A stretch of DNA of 64,000 nt from Pseudomonas lalkuanensis (lineage in GTDB: Bacteria > Pseudomonadota > Gammaproteobacteria > Pseudomonadales > Pseudomonadaceae): assembly GCF_008807375.1 (NCBI RefSeq), contig NZ_CP043311.1, positions 3,700,001 through 3,764,000 of the forward strand, in the 5' to 3' direction. Shown here piece after piece: positions 31,938 to 39,848 of the stretch. The notes under the pieces are model-generated. The model had not been told where the DNA came from, did not search any database, and was given only the letters and a program-made list of their open reading frames with translations. The first letter of the stretch is position 1. Each line of letters starts with the position of its first letter. The translations under genes were made by a program, and so were the position numbers.

Positions 31938-32648
31938 TTACCAGGGCAGACGCTCGCCGTCGTAGGCATAGAATCCGCCGCTCTCGGCGGGCCCAAGGCG
32001 GTCGACAAGGCTCAGCAGATCCACTGCCGCCTGATGCGCAGGGCGCGCCAGCGCCGCGCCTCGAAACGGCTCGGACAGCCGGGAAACAACCGTCCCCGGA
32101 TGCAGGCTGAACAGACATGCCTGGGGCCGGCTGCGGCCCAACTCGATGGCGGCGGTCTTCACCAGCATGTTCAATGCTGCCTTTGACGCACGGTAGGCGT
32201 ACCAGCCACCCAGGCGGTTGTCGCCGATGCTCCCCACCTTCGCAGAAAGCATGGCCATCTTTCCCCGGGCGTGCAGCAATGGCAGGAAATGCCGCAGTAC
32301 CAGCGCAGGCCCGAGCGCATTGACCTGGAACACGGCCTGCAAGGTCTGCGCCTCAAGGGCGGCCAGGGACTTTTCCGGCTGCACGCCCGAACGATGCAGC
32401 AGGCCGGCTGAGTGAAGGATCAACTGATAGGGCCCTTCCGCTGTAAGCGCGGCGGCAGCCAGGGCGATACTCGAGGGGTCTTCCAGATCAAGCGCGGGCG
32501 AACTTCCACGCCCCAGCTCCCGCACGGCGGCGCAGCGCGGGTCCTCGCGCAGCAGCTCGCAGAAGGCGCTACCCAATGCCCCACTCGCTCCGATCACCAG
32601 GGAGCGGTATCCGTGATCCATCGAATGAAGGCTCAGCGTTTCTCTCAT
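31938..32648 (-). CDS. SDR family protein (CsgA-like)
   Basis: A 236-residue short-chain dehydrogenase: SLVIGASGALGSAFCELL, LILHSAGLLHRSGVQPEKS, MLSAKVGSIGDNRLGGWYAYRASKAALNML (Ser, Tyr, Lys) and LHPGTVVSRLSEPF. This subgroup resembles the C-factor-like SDRs that accompany photolyase genes in pseudomonads. I chose the ATG at 32648 because AGGAGGG sits 8 bases upstream; alternatives are 27 bases downstream (no ribosome binding site) or 117 bases upstream. Substrate unknown. Confidence 0.82.
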   Translation of the reverse strand: MRETLSLHSMDHGYRSLVIGASGALGSAFCELLREDPRCAAVRELGRGSSPALDLEDPSSIALAAAALTAEGPYQLILHSAGLLHRSGVQPEKSLAALEAQTLQAVFQVNALGPALVLRHFLPLLHARGKMAMLSAKVGSIGDNRLGGWYAYRASKAALNMLVKTAAIELGRSRPQACLFSLHPGTVVSRLSEPFRGAALARPAHQAAVDLLSLVDRLGPAESGGFYAYDGERLPW

Positions 32649-32745
32649 CCGCCCGGCCCTCCTGCCGGTTGACAGACGAACAAGGTCACGCGGCCCGGTT
32701 CCATGCTCAGTCGGTAGTGCCTTCGCCATGCATCGGGCAAGCGAC

Positions 32746-33306
32746 TCATTCGGCTGCGACCTCAAGACCCAGCAGCTGGCGTCGCAGTTCGGGATTGCGC
32801 GTGCGCGGGTCTAGCCAGATTGCAAAAAAGGCCCGGGCGAAGTCCGGATCTGCCACCTCCCGGCTCAATCGCCCATTCACATAGAAGCGACACCCCTGGC
32901 CCGGCATGTACAGCCCCGTGATGCTCTGGCCGGGGACCACATCGACAAAGGCTTCGTGCATTTCGTGGGCCCAACGCGCCAAGCGATCCCGGGGGAGCCC
33001 TTCACCACCTAACCTGCGCATTTCCTCCAGGCTGACCTCCACCAGATCGCCACGCTTGATCTCACGCCGGTAGGTCAGTTCCAGGGCGAAGGGGTTGTCC
33101 AGCGTTGGCCTGGCGTTTGGGCTCCAGAGTCTCGCTTCGTAGATTGAAAAGCCGAACCATTTGAACTGGCCAGTGCCGACAGCACGTGCACCGGGCAGAT
33201 CTTCGCGCCAGTCCGCCAGCGCCGCTGCCGTGCTCAGCGAGAGCACCAAGGACAGGGAACTGACCTTGCGCGCCCCGCGCTTGAGCAACCAGCCAAGTGC
33301 CACCAT
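32746..33306 (-). CDS. Secreted chalcone isomerase-like protein
   Basis: A 186-residue protein with an N-terminal hydrophobic signal (VSSLSLVLSLSTAAALA) and the chalcone-isomerase-like fold motifs: GTGQFKWFGFSIYEARLWSP, FALELTYRREIKRGDLVEVSLEEMRRLG, VVPGQSITGLYMPGQGCRFYVNG and FFAIWLDPRTRNPELRRQLLG. Bacterial members of this family are not flavonoid enzymes and probably bind fatty acids or lipids. It is the first gene of the leftward operon, 39 bp from the nearest TTGTACAA box. A short non-coding stretch (98 bp) separates it from the SDR. Confidence 0.82.
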   Translation of the reverse strand: MVALGWLLKRGARKVSSLSLVLSLSTAAALADWREDLPGARAVGTGQFKWFGFSIYEARLWSPNARPTLDNPFALELTYRREIKRGDLVEVSLEEMRRLGGEGLPRDRLARWAHEMHEAFVDVVPGQSITGLYMPGQGCRFYVNGRLSREVADPDFARAFFAIWLDPRTRNPELRRQLLGLEVAAE

Positions 33307-33344
33307 GCGACTCCCCTGCTTGAAATGGCGACATGCCGAAATAG

Positions 33345-33369
33345 TTGTACAAAAACACTATATGTACAA
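33345..33369. promoter_or_regulatory. TTGTACAA/ATGTACAA operator of the leftward photolyase operon
   Basis: TTGTACAA (33345-33352) and ATGTACAA (33362-33369) have an 11-base gap between their TGTACA cores, identical to the pair at 25189-25213. They lie about 40 bp upstream of the chalcone isomerase-like start. The shared geometry implies one regulator for both operons. Confidence 0.66.
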
Positions 33370-33849
33370 CTTATTTCGCTATTCAGCGCGGCAGGAGACG
33401 GAGCGTTTGCGGGCGCCAGGTGAGGTCGCCAGACAGGTCATCCGGCGCGGTGATCAATAGATCGATTGACGAACTCGACGACATGGCTTGGCGGGTGAAT
33501 GCCGACCAGCCCATGTACATCAGTCACGATTGCGGTATTCGATCGGCCCCCGCTCGTACCCGCCGGCATTACCACGAATGTGACCGATACCGGGAAATGG
33601 CAGGAGGGCGACGCCCGACAGACGTCTCTCAACCACTGCCGATTCGAACTGCCGTTCGCCTCGCCGACACGCGCCATTACCCTGTCTATGCCTGGTCTGC
33701 GCCGTTGCCTGCAAGGCCGCGAACCTGACCGAGGTCCAAGACCATTACGCAGGCCAAGGCGCGTTGCTCACGCGCCTCAGCATGGCCATGGCTTGCTCAT
33801 GGCGGCTCTCACGCCTGGTACTTGCACGCAAGGTTCGCCTCCACCTGTT
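33370..33849. other. Spacer between photolyase operon and sco1
   Basis: Open frames exist on the plus strand but lack ribosome binding sites and known motifs. The stretch may hold a decayed gene, since its codon-like composition changes around 33500, but I cannot name one. No hairpin terminators are evident. Confidence 0.3.
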
Positions 33850-34458
33850 TCATGCCTCATCCACATGATCGATGGTGCCCAGGATCTGCTCGGGTGAGCC
33901 CAGCGCCGGGGCCATGGTCCAGCGCTCAACACGGTCATTGCCGATTCGCAGCATGCCGGAGTGCGAATTCTTGTCCCGATCCACTTCAGGCTCAGGATCG
34001 TAAAAGCCAAGACTGACTCGCACCTGTTCAATGTCCGCGGGTGCCCCCGTCAGGAACCACCAGCCGGGCCCCACGCCGTGCCGCTTGGCATACTCCCTGA
34101 GGGTGTGCGGGGTGTCCAGTTCGGGCGCCAAGGTGATGGAGTACAGGTGAACCTGTCGCCCCAGCCGAGCCCCCAGGAGCCGCTGCACCTGTAGCAGGTT
34201 GGCGGTAGCGGTTGGGCAGATGCCGGCGCAGGAGGTGTACATCATGTTGATCGCCACGACCTTTCCACGAATCAGGTCATCGTAGAAGCGCACCGACCTG
34301 CCGTACTGGTTGGTGAGCAGCACGTTGGGCAGTCGGCTGGCGGTAAGATTGGGGCGATCCGTCCGCCCGCCACCGGAAGCACCCAGCCCGAGCGCAATCC
34401 CTACTCCAGCCACACCCAGCAGGCCGGCTCCTACCAGCAGATTTCTTCTCGTGTTCAT
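33850..34458 (-). CDS. SCO1/SenC/PrrC family copper chaperone
   Basis: A 202-residue thioredoxin-fold protein anchored by an N-terminal membrane segment (LLVGAGLLGVAGVGIALGLGAS). The copper-binding CxxxC is in YTSCAGICPTATANL and the distal His in DRDKNSHSGML. SCO proteins deliver copper to, or maintain thiols of, cuproenzymes in the periplasm. The gene lies 12 bp downstream of a multicopper oxidase on the same strand, so it probably metallates that enzyme rather than cytochrome oxidase. The long WFLTGAPADIEQVRVSLGF helix region is normal for the family. Confidence 0.88.
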   Translation of the reverse strand: MNTRRNLLVGAGLLGVAGVGIALGLGASGGGRTDRPNLTASRLPNVLLTNQYGRSVRFYDDLIRGKVVAINMMYTSCAGICPTATANLLQVQRLLGARLGRQVHLYSITLAPELDTPHTLREYAKRHGVGPGWWFLTGAPADIEQVRVSLGFYDPEPEVDRDKNSHSGMLRIGNDRVERWTMAPALGSPEQILGTIDHVDEA

Positions 34459-34470
34459 CAGCAGGCACTC

Positions 34471-36333
34471 CTAGGCATCGAGTTCTTCGTCGTCCTGGTC
34501 GTCTTCAAGGTCCCAGCGGACCATCATGGCGTGATCTTCATGGATCACGTTATGGCAATGCATAACGTACTTGCCCTTGAAGTCCCGGAAACGAAACAGC
34601 ACGACCATGGTCATGGTCTGGTCGAGCACGAAGGCATCCTTTCGACCTCGCTCATGCAATGGAATCGGCACCTCGACGCCATCGACCAGCTTCTTGAGCA
34701 TGATTCCTTCCTCGAAGTGCGAGTGAATCGGGTGAGACCACCCGCCTCCCGTGCTGGCGAACTCCCAGATTTCCGCACTCCCTTGGCGGACCCGCGCCCT
34801 TGGCCGATTGGCGTCCACCAGTTGCCGGTTGACCTGCCACAGCCCGTTGCGCCGATCGAACTCCCAGCGCCGCACGGGCAGCTTCTTCAGTTCTTCGGCT
34901 GACGGGAGATCCGGCAATGGACGCAAGAACCTGGGCACCTGGCTCAGGTCCTGCTCAGGCGGATGGCGGTCAACAATGAACTTCATCACACGCGTGCCCG
35001 GCGCTTTGGAGTCCTTGGGTTTACGCGTGCTGTCCTGGCGCAGCCGATTGGTCAGGTACAGTTCAGTGCCGATCGGGTACCTGGAGAAGTCGACGACGAT
35101 GTCGGCCCGCTCGGCCACCCCCAGCCTGACATGAGTGAAGTTGAACAGAGCTTCGGGGAGCAGGTTGCCGTCGTTGGCTATGTAGGTAAACCGCTGCACG
35201 ACATTGCGCGAGTTCACCAGGTAGAGGTCATAGAATCGGCTCGGACCGCTATTCAACAGGCGCAGCCGGTACTTGCGAGCCGCGACCCGCAAAACCGGCT
35301 CGATCTTGCCATTGATCACGACCTTGTCACCCAGCACACCTTCCGCGTGGAGCTGGTCGTAGAACAGCTGCCCGTCGGGCATCGGCGTGAAGCGCCGATC
35401 ACCAAATGCAAGCGGGTAGTCGTAGGGATGGCTGGGCAGTCTCAGCGCACTGGGGCGTGGATCGCGCTCGTCACCTGAGTCGATGTGGTCGAACAGCAGG
35501 TAGAAGCCGATCAGCCCGCGATAGACGTTGGGGGCGGTGTAATCCAGGGTATGGTCGTGATAGAAGAGCGTCCCCAGTGCCTCCCGATAGTCGCCGATGC
35601 CATTTTGCAGCTCATCGTACCCGGCGTAGATGTTGGGGTAGAAGTGATCCTTGAACTGCCCTCTTCCCTGCCCAGGGCCTGACCTGTTCAGCGTCGGCCC
35701 CGCCTTTTTGCCGCTGTAGTAATCCCCAGGGAAGCCATCGCTCTCCGAGGGTGTGTGAGCATTGTGCAGGTGCGTAGAAATCTCCGGCGTGCCGAAGCCG
35801 ACGTGATTCTGTGGCAGGTCGTTATAGATACGGCAGAGCACCGGATGCCCGTATGTAGCGAAAATGGTCGCCGGAACGGTCGCATCAGGATTGCTTCCCC
35901 GGTACGCCCAGACTTTTTGCTCAGGCAAATCAGGGTGGGTGATCCATTCCGTATTCTGCACCACGCGCAGCTCGTACAACTCCGGGGCTCCCAGCACAGC
36001 GGTCAATTCTTCATAGCGCTGGTGTGCATCACGTCCCGCCTCCCCCGCCTCGGTATTGGGGTCAATGGTCGGCGCGGGATCGAATGCTTCGGTGTGTGCG
36101 ACCGGAACGATGACCGATGGAAGCTCTTCCATCCATGGCCGGGTCACCGGACTGGGTGGAAAGATCGGCTGCGGCGTGGTGACCCATTCGACGGCATGGC
36201 CGGACCGGCTCGCCGGGAGCCACGGAGCCGCCAGGACAGCCGCCGAGAGCTGGAGAAACGTTCGCCGATTGGTGTCGCTTTTGATCTGTCGTTCCGAAAA
36301 ACTCCCCTTGTTGCTCCGTTTGCCGGTTCGCAT
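34471..36333 (-). CDS. Tat-exported multicopper oxidase (CotA/bilirubin oxidase-like)
   Basis: A 620-residue three-cupredoxin oxidase. The Tat signal is RRTFLQLSAAVLAAPW at residues 23-38. Copper ligand motifs are STHLHNAH (near 190), FYHDHTLDYT, HPIHSHFEEG and HCHNVIHEDHAMM; the last carries the type 1 and type 3 ligands with Met as axial residue. The first motif has HLHNAH where laccases have HWHG, as in CotA-like spore-coat/bilirubin oxidases. Likely substrates are metal ions (Mn, Cu) or phenolics; not decidable here. The SCO gene follows immediately. The acidic C-terminus (DLEDDQDDEELDA) is unusual. Confidence 0.88.
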   Translation of the reverse strand: MRTGKRSNKGSFSERQIKSDTNRRTFLQLSAAVLAAPWLPASRSGHAVEWVTTPQPIFPPSPVTRPWMEELPSVIVPVAHTEAFDPAPTIDPNTEAGEAGRDAHQRYEELTAVLGAPELYELRVVQNTEWITHPDLPEQKVWAYRGSNPDATVPATIFATYGHPVLCRIYNDLPQNHVGFGTPEISTHLHNAHTPSESDGFPGDYYSGKKAGPTLNRSGPGQGRGQFKDHFYPNIYAGYDELQNGIGDYREALGTLFYHDHTLDYTAPNVYRGLIGFYLLFDHIDSGDERDPRPSALRLPSHPYDYPLAFGDRRFTPMPDGQLFYDQLHAEGVLGDKVVINGKIEPVLRVAARKYRLRLLNSGPSRFYDLYLVNSRNVVQRFTYIANDGNLLPEALFNFTHVRLGVAERADIVVDFSRYPIGTELYLTNRLRQDSTRKPKDSKAPGTRVMKFIVDRHPPEQDLSQVPRFLRPLPDLPSAEELKKLPVRRWEFDRRNGLWQVNRQLVDANRPRARVRQGSAEIWEFASTGGGWSHPIHSHFEEGIMLKKLVDGVEVPIPLHERGRKDAFVLDQTMTMVVLFRFRDFKGKYVMHCHNVIHEDHAMMVRWDLEDDQDDEELDA

Positions 36334-36754
36334 CTGGTTGTTCCATCACCCCATTCTCAACGCATGCCCTCTCACACCGCCCTAGCCACGGTTTGTCGAA
36401 TGTCCTCTCCCCTGCGCCGAATCTCAGCACGCCATGATCGCTTCTTGTTGAGCGAATGATGTCTCATCCTTCAGTACAAGCAGCTTTTCCGGCGCATAAC
36501 CGACCGTCCGTCCAGCAAAGTGCCATAAGGCAATATTCAGCAATAAATCAATTGCCTATACGGGCTTTATCGCCACCCAAAAGATAAAGTCAATTTTATG
36601 GCGCACCAAAACCCCGGACTTGCAACCCCTCAGATGGTTTCAGGAGGCGAGAGAGCAAAAGCGCGACTTCGTTGTCTGAGTCTGCACCTGGCCAGCCCCG
36701 CTGAAATGAAACGGGTGGTGGGTGTTCAAAGACAATGTCAGCCGAGGTTATGGC
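36334..36754. other. AT-rich regulatory spacer with an inverted repeat
   Basis: Upstream of both the multicopper oxidase (minus) and the small secreted gene (plus). AGGCAAT (36528-36534) and ATTGCCT (36551-36557) form an inverted repeat with a 16-base spacer in a locally AT-rich patch, a reasonable operator or promoter region. No gene seen. Confidence 0.35.
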
Positions 36755-37072
36755 ATGAAGGCAGGTTCACTCATTGGGACGTTGATGCTGATCGCGGCAA
36801 TCGGCGGGTCCGGGAGCGTCATCGCGGATCATCGTTGGGATGGCGATGAAGATTGGGAAGATGAGTACCGGGATGGTCCCTGCCGGGTCAAGGAAGTCTC
36901 CGATGGCAACCAGTACAAGAAGGAAATCAAATGTCCGGATGGCAGGGGAAGGACCTGGAAGCACGGCGAGTGGAAACGCGAGTTCCGGGATGGCCCGTGC
37001 CAGGTCAAGATTGAGGCCAAGCGAGACGAGTACAAGGAAGAGGTGAAATGCGAGCGGAGAGGTGACGACTAA
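36755..37072 (+). CDS. Small secreted protein with duplicated DGPC...KC motif
   Basis: A 105-residue protein with a signal peptide (MKAGSLIGTLMLIAAIGGSGSVIA) followed by a charged mature part. Two repeats have the form FRDGPCxVK-(n)-YKxExKC: DGPCRVKEVSDGNQYKKEIK and DGPCQVKIEAKRDEYKEEVK, each followed by Cys, so four Cys could form two disulfides or bind metal. GAGG lies 8 bases before this ATG; an earlier in-frame start 33 bases upstream has none. I do not recognise a named family. Nearby genes (copper oxidase, small heat-shock proteins) suggest a stress or envelope role, by context only. Confidence 0.72.
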   Translation: MKAGSLIGTLMLIAAIGGSGSVIADHRWDGDEDWEDEYRDGPCRVKEVSDGNQYKKEIKCPDGRGRTWKHGEWKREFRDGPCQVKIEAKRDEYKEEVKCERRGDD

Positions 37073-37244
37073 AGTGAGTCGACACTTCACTCGACGACAG
37101 GTTACGGCCGCGTTGAAGCACACGTTGAGCGAGGGCAATCCTCGCCTCAGTGAAGTCACCCCACTGTCGCGGGCTACTGCCTCATCACATTGCTGTAATC
37201 CGGAGTGGTGAATTCTGCCGCCTTCTACTTCCTCGCTTGAAGAA

Positions 37245-37277
37245 CAGCCCGCCCGCGAGCTTGTCGCGGACGGGCTG
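37245..37277 (-). terminator. Hairpin downstream of the Hsp20 operon
   Basis: Arms CAGCCCGcCCGCGA and TCGCGGaCGGGCTG (one central mismatch) flank GCTTG. It lies between the convergent small secreted gene and hsp20 and could end transcription from either side, though it lacks a long T-run. Confidence 0.5.
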
Positions 37278-37339
37278 CCTGGGCGAGGAGGCAATTTCCC
37301 TTGTTTGCGACTGACGGGGTGAATACCAGGCGCACTGGG

Positions 37340-37843
37340 TCAGCCCGAGCGAACCTCGATGCGTCGGCCACGCACGCGCTCTTCCTTGGGCAGCTCGACT
37401 CGCAGCACGCCGTTACTGCATCTGGCTCTGGCCTTCTCGGCAATGACCGGTGCGGGAAGCTGGAAGCTGCGCCGGAAACTACCGAAGGTGCACTGCCGGA
37501 CACGGTAGCGCCCATTACCCTGTTCCTGCTCGATGCGCTTCTCACCGCGGATAATCAGAGCATCTCCGTGCACCTCCAGATCCAGATCGTCCTTCACCAT
37601 TCCTGGCACCTCGAGGCGAATGACGATCTGTTCGCCATTCTCGTAGAGATCGCCGGCCAGCAATCCCCAGTTCGAGGCGAGTGCCGGTGGCAACGAGGGC
37701 TCCTCCGACGAGCTCCTGCTCCGGTTGACGGGTGTGAAGCGCGTCAGTGCCTCGCTCGCACGATCGCGAAGCTGGCGCCAGCCCTCGCCCAGCGAATGCC
37801 AGGTTTCCTCCAGGCCATGCTTGAGTTCAACTAGTTTGTCCAT
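37340..37843 (-). CDS. Small heat-shock protein (Hsp20/alpha-crystallin), copy 3 of 3
   Basis: A 167-residue Hsp20. A long N-terminal helix region (1-55, Trp-rich) precedes the alpha-crystallin domain (about 63-160): QIVIRLEVPGMVKDDLDLEVHGDALIIRGEK, FRRSFQLPAPV, ARCSNGVLRVELPK. It prevents aggregation of unfolded proteins. The C-terminal IXI anchor is weak (RRIEVRSG). It is the last of three tandem hsp20 genes with 27-28 bp gaps, and is longer at the N-terminus than the other two. Confidence 0.87.
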   Translation of the reverse strand: MDKLVELKHGLEETWHSLGEGWRQLRDRASEALTRFTPVNRSRSSSEEPSLPPALASNWGLLAGDLYENGEQIVIRLEVPGMVKDDLDLEVHGDALIIRGEKRIEQEQGNGRYRVRQCTFGSFRRSFQLPAPVIAEKARARCSNGVLRVELPKEERVRGRRIEVRSG

Positions 37844-37870
37844 GGGGTCGACCTCCTCAGGCTCAGGGGC

Positions 37871-38242
37871 CTACTCGCTTCTCACGACGATCTTCCGCGG
37901 CTGGGCGTGCGCGTGCTTGGGAATGCGCAAATCCAGCACACCGTCCCGCAGCTGAGCATCGATCTGTGACGTATCCAGCTCGGAGCTCAAGGTGAAGGCT
38001 CGCCGGAACCGCGATAGCTGGACTTCGGCATAGACGGCCTCCAGCTGTTCGGACATCAGCGGCATGATCTCTCCTTCCAGCACAAGCGAGTCACCTTCCA
38101 CATTGACCATGAGACGCTCCTTGGGCACACCCGGAAGGTCCGCGAACAATTGGATTCCGTTGTCATCTTCGAAGACATCGACACGCGGCAGCAGTGTTTG
38201 GGATTCAGTCTCGCCGCGCACGACCGCTTGCTTGTCGTTCAT
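37871..38242 (-). CDS. Small heat-shock protein (Hsp20), copy 2 of 3
   Basis: A 123-residue minimal Hsp20: a short N-terminus, then LLPRVDVFEDDNGIQLFADLPGVPKERLMVNVEGDSLVLEGEI, LSRFRRAFTLSSELDTSQIDAQLRDGVLDLRIPK. It ends in QPRKIVVRSE, where K-I-V is the IXI-like tail that docks on partner dimers. GGAGGAA precedes the ATG. The low similarity among the three neighbours suggests they form mixed oligomers rather than being a recent duplication. Confidence 0.87.
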   Translation of the reverse strand: MNDKQAVVRGETESQTLLPRVDVFEDDNGIQLFADLPGVPKERLMVNVEGDSLVLEGEIMPLMSEQLEAVYAEVQLSRFRRAFTLSSELDTSQIDAQLRDGVLDLRIPKHAHAQPRKIVVRSE

Positions 38243-38269
38243 GGTGATTCCTCCTTCAAACCGATGCTG

Positions 38270-38725
38270 TTACTGAATGGTTATGCGCTTGGGTTGCGCA
38301 GCCTCCCGCCGAGGCAGCGAGATGCGGAGAACGCCATCGCAATAGCGAGCTTCGACCTTGTCGGTATCGACCTCATCATTGAGGCTCACGGTGCGCTTGA
38401 AGCGTCCGGAATAACGCTCGTTGGCATATACGGAGCAGTTGCCTTCCTCCGTGCTGCGCGCCGGCCGGCGCTCGCCGGAAATCGATAACAAGCCTCGGTG
38501 AATCTGCAGATCGAGGTCGCTCGGATCGACGCCGGGAACGAAGGCGTAGACCTCCATGCTGGAAGGCGTGCTGCCCACATTGATCGCCGGGAAAGCGCCA
38601 CTGGCCAGCGCGCGAATGCTGCCTGGACGCCCCAGTCTTGTGCCCAGGACTTGTTGCAATTCGCGCTGCAGCCTCTCGAACTCGGCAATTGGGTCGCTCG
38701 ACAGATTGAGAAGGGACTCGTACAT
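38270..38725 (-). CDS. Small heat-shock protein (Hsp20), copy 1 of 3
   Basis: A 151-residue Hsp20 starting MYESLLNLSSDPIAEFERLQ. GGAAGGAGG sits directly upstream of this ATG; longer in-frame starts have no ribosome binding site. The alpha-crystallin domain runs from about 47 (VYAFVPGVDPSDLDLQIHRGLLSISGER) to RFKRTVSLNDEVDTDKVEARYCDGVLRISLP, ending QPKRITIQ (IXI tail). It is the promoter-proximal gene of the tandem hsp20 trio. Such arrays accompany heat-resistance islands in Pseudomonas and enterics, but ClpG, FtsH and other island genes are not in the window. Confidence 0.87.
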   Translation of the reverse strand: MYESLLNLSSDPIAEFERLQRELQQVLGTRLGRPGSIRALASGAFPAINVGSTPSSMEVYAFVPGVDPSDLDLQIHRGLLSISGERRPARSTEEGNCSVYANERYSGRFKRTVSLNDEVDTDKVEARYCDGVLRISLPRREAAQPKRITIQ

Positions 38726-38804
38726 GACAAACCTCCTTCCGGCTGACAGACATGATTTCAAACAGGAGACGCGAAACCTCAAGTTCCGGCTCCTGACGAC
38801 GGGG

Positions 38805-38832
38805 AATATGTAAGCGATTTGGAAGCTTTCAA
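38805..38832 (-). promoter_or_regulatory. Putative promoter of the hsp20 operon
   Basis: On the minus strand TTGAAA (38827-38832) and CATATT (38805-38810) are separated by 16 bases, about 80 bp before the first hsp20 ATG. A CTTGAAA start is also compatible with a heat-shock sigma -35, but no CCCCAT-type -10 is at the right distance. Confidence 0.35.
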
Positions 38833-39031
38833 GTCCCGGCTTAAACAAACATGGAATGAATATATTCCCATCCGATTGGGCGCCAGCGGTCTGTCCAAGG
38901 CTGAGTGGACAGACCAGACAACGTCGAAGAGCCCAATACTGCTCGGAAATGCAGCACTCGAAACTGTGGCGGTCGTCGGGCGCACTCAGGCCGGCAGAGG
39001 TGATGTAAGTCCCGCTGCCACCCGCTTCTGG

Positions 39032-39165
39032 CTAGCTTGCCTTGGCAAACTCCGGCTTCTCCAGATGCGATTGCTGGATCGTCCTTATCAACCAAGTCCG
39101 GAATGCCGTGATTTTGCTCGACTCCGCATACTCAATGGGCGAGACGAGATAGAAACTGCGCAATT
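39032..39165 (-). pseudogene. C-terminal remnant of a LysR-family regulator
   Basis: The minus strand reads LRSFYLVSPIEYAESSKITA then FRTWLIRTIQQSHLEKPEFA before the stop at 39032. FYLVSP and the AFRTWL helix are the end of the LysR effector domain (GcvA-like). Nothing corresponding to the first ~250 residues is found: homology stops exactly where the tandem ACTTGACCAC repeats begin (39166), so the gene was cut by an element insertion or deletion. Confidence 0.72.
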
Positions 39166-39233
39166 GCATTCACTTGACCACCTGATTGCATTCCACTTGA
39201 CCACTCAATTGCATGGGACTTGAACACCCAATT
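39166..39233. repeat. Three tandem 22-23-bp repeats, IS-end-like
   Basis: GCATTCACTTGACCACCTGA (TT), GCATTCCACTTGACCACTCA (ATT) and GCATGGGACTTGAACACCCA (ATT) follow each other without gaps and are trailed by GCA. Arrays of ACTTGACCAC-type repeats are, as I recall, transposase-binding repeats at IS21-family ends. No istA or istB is present, so this would be a solo end left behind. Confidence 0.55.
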
Positions 39234-39358
39234 GCACCGGTGATGATCAGTGTGCCGGGAGCGTGCGACGGGTTTTCCAGCGTCAGCTATACAGCTACGC
39301 GAGCCTCTTGCTTGGGGTACGATCCTATCGCTGTGTCATCTATCACAAGAGAAACGGA

Positions 39359-39649
39359 ATGGCTGCAGACAACTGGAAGGCCTTCGACCTAGCCGAGTGG
39401 TGTTTGGACTTGATGATCAGTCACTATGCGCAACTGATCCATGTAGAGCGGCAGCAGTCTGAACCTGATCAGATGCTGATTGAGAAGTGGCAGCACGAAC
39501 ATACCCACCTAGACGAGCGCGATGCTTTGCGCATCGAGGACCGCGCGAACAGCGAGCGGGTTTCTCGTATTTATGCTCCACTCCTACGGACACTGTCCCG
39601 ACAGGCCGGGTATGCCCTAGAGCAAGACCGAACTCACCCCAGGCAATAG
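39359..39649 (+). CDS. Hypothetical 96-residue protein
   Basis: MAADNWKAFDLAEWCLDLMI begins an all-helical, His/Glu/Arg-rich small protein (WQHEHTHLDERDALRIEDRANSERV). The ATG at 39359 follows AAGAGAAACGG, a weak ribosome binding site; the reading frame extends further upstream but that part overlaps a non-coding stretch. It has no motif I recognise. It lies among remnants of mobile DNA, so it may belong to a former element. Codon composition is plausible. Confidence 0.5.
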   Translation: MAADNWKAFDLAEWCLDLMISHYAQLIHVERQQSEPDQMLIEKWQHEHTHLDERDALRIEDRANSERVSRIYAPLLRTLSRQAGYALEQDRTHPRQ

Positions 39650-39679
39650 CCAAACCACCACCAGTCGGCGTCTGAAAGG

Positions 39680-39802
39680 GTGGGACCTTATGCCGAGGTG
39701 ATCCGGCAACTCAACGGCGAACTCGGCATCGAGACCATTGTGAACGAATTCAGGGACCGGATCGTGGGCGGGCGGCAACTGCCCGCCGCTGGCCGCGAAT
39801 AA
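39680..39802 (+). pseudogene. Short open frame, probably the tail of a lost gene
   Basis: From a GTG, 40 codons read VGPYAEVIRQLNGELGIETI and then VNEFRDRIVGGRQLPAAGRE before TAA. The sequence looks like real protein and is followed at once by a terminator hairpin, but the frame is closed only 27 bases upstream and there is no ribosome binding site. Best read as the 3' end of a deleted gene; family not recognised. Confidence 0.4.
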
Positions 39803-39805
39803 AAC

Positions 39806-39828
39806 AACACCGGCGCGAGGCCGGTGTT
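39806..39828 (+). terminator. Hairpin terminator
   Basis: AACACCGGC/GCCGGTGTT arms with a 5-base GCGAG loop immediately follow the short frame ending at 39802 and precede the convergent immunity gene. Confidence 0.6.
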
Positions 39829-39848
39829 GGCGTCAACAGAGCAGGCTC

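Noticed and set aside
33345..33897. Two plus-strand frames between the photolyase operon and sco1
   Set aside because: No ribosome binding site, no recognisable domain, and the second overlaps the 3' end of sco1.
38819..39223. A 134-codon plus-strand frame upstream of the Hsp20 operon
   Set aside because: It runs over the Hsp20 promoter, the antisense of the LysR remnant and the IS-like repeats; not a gene.
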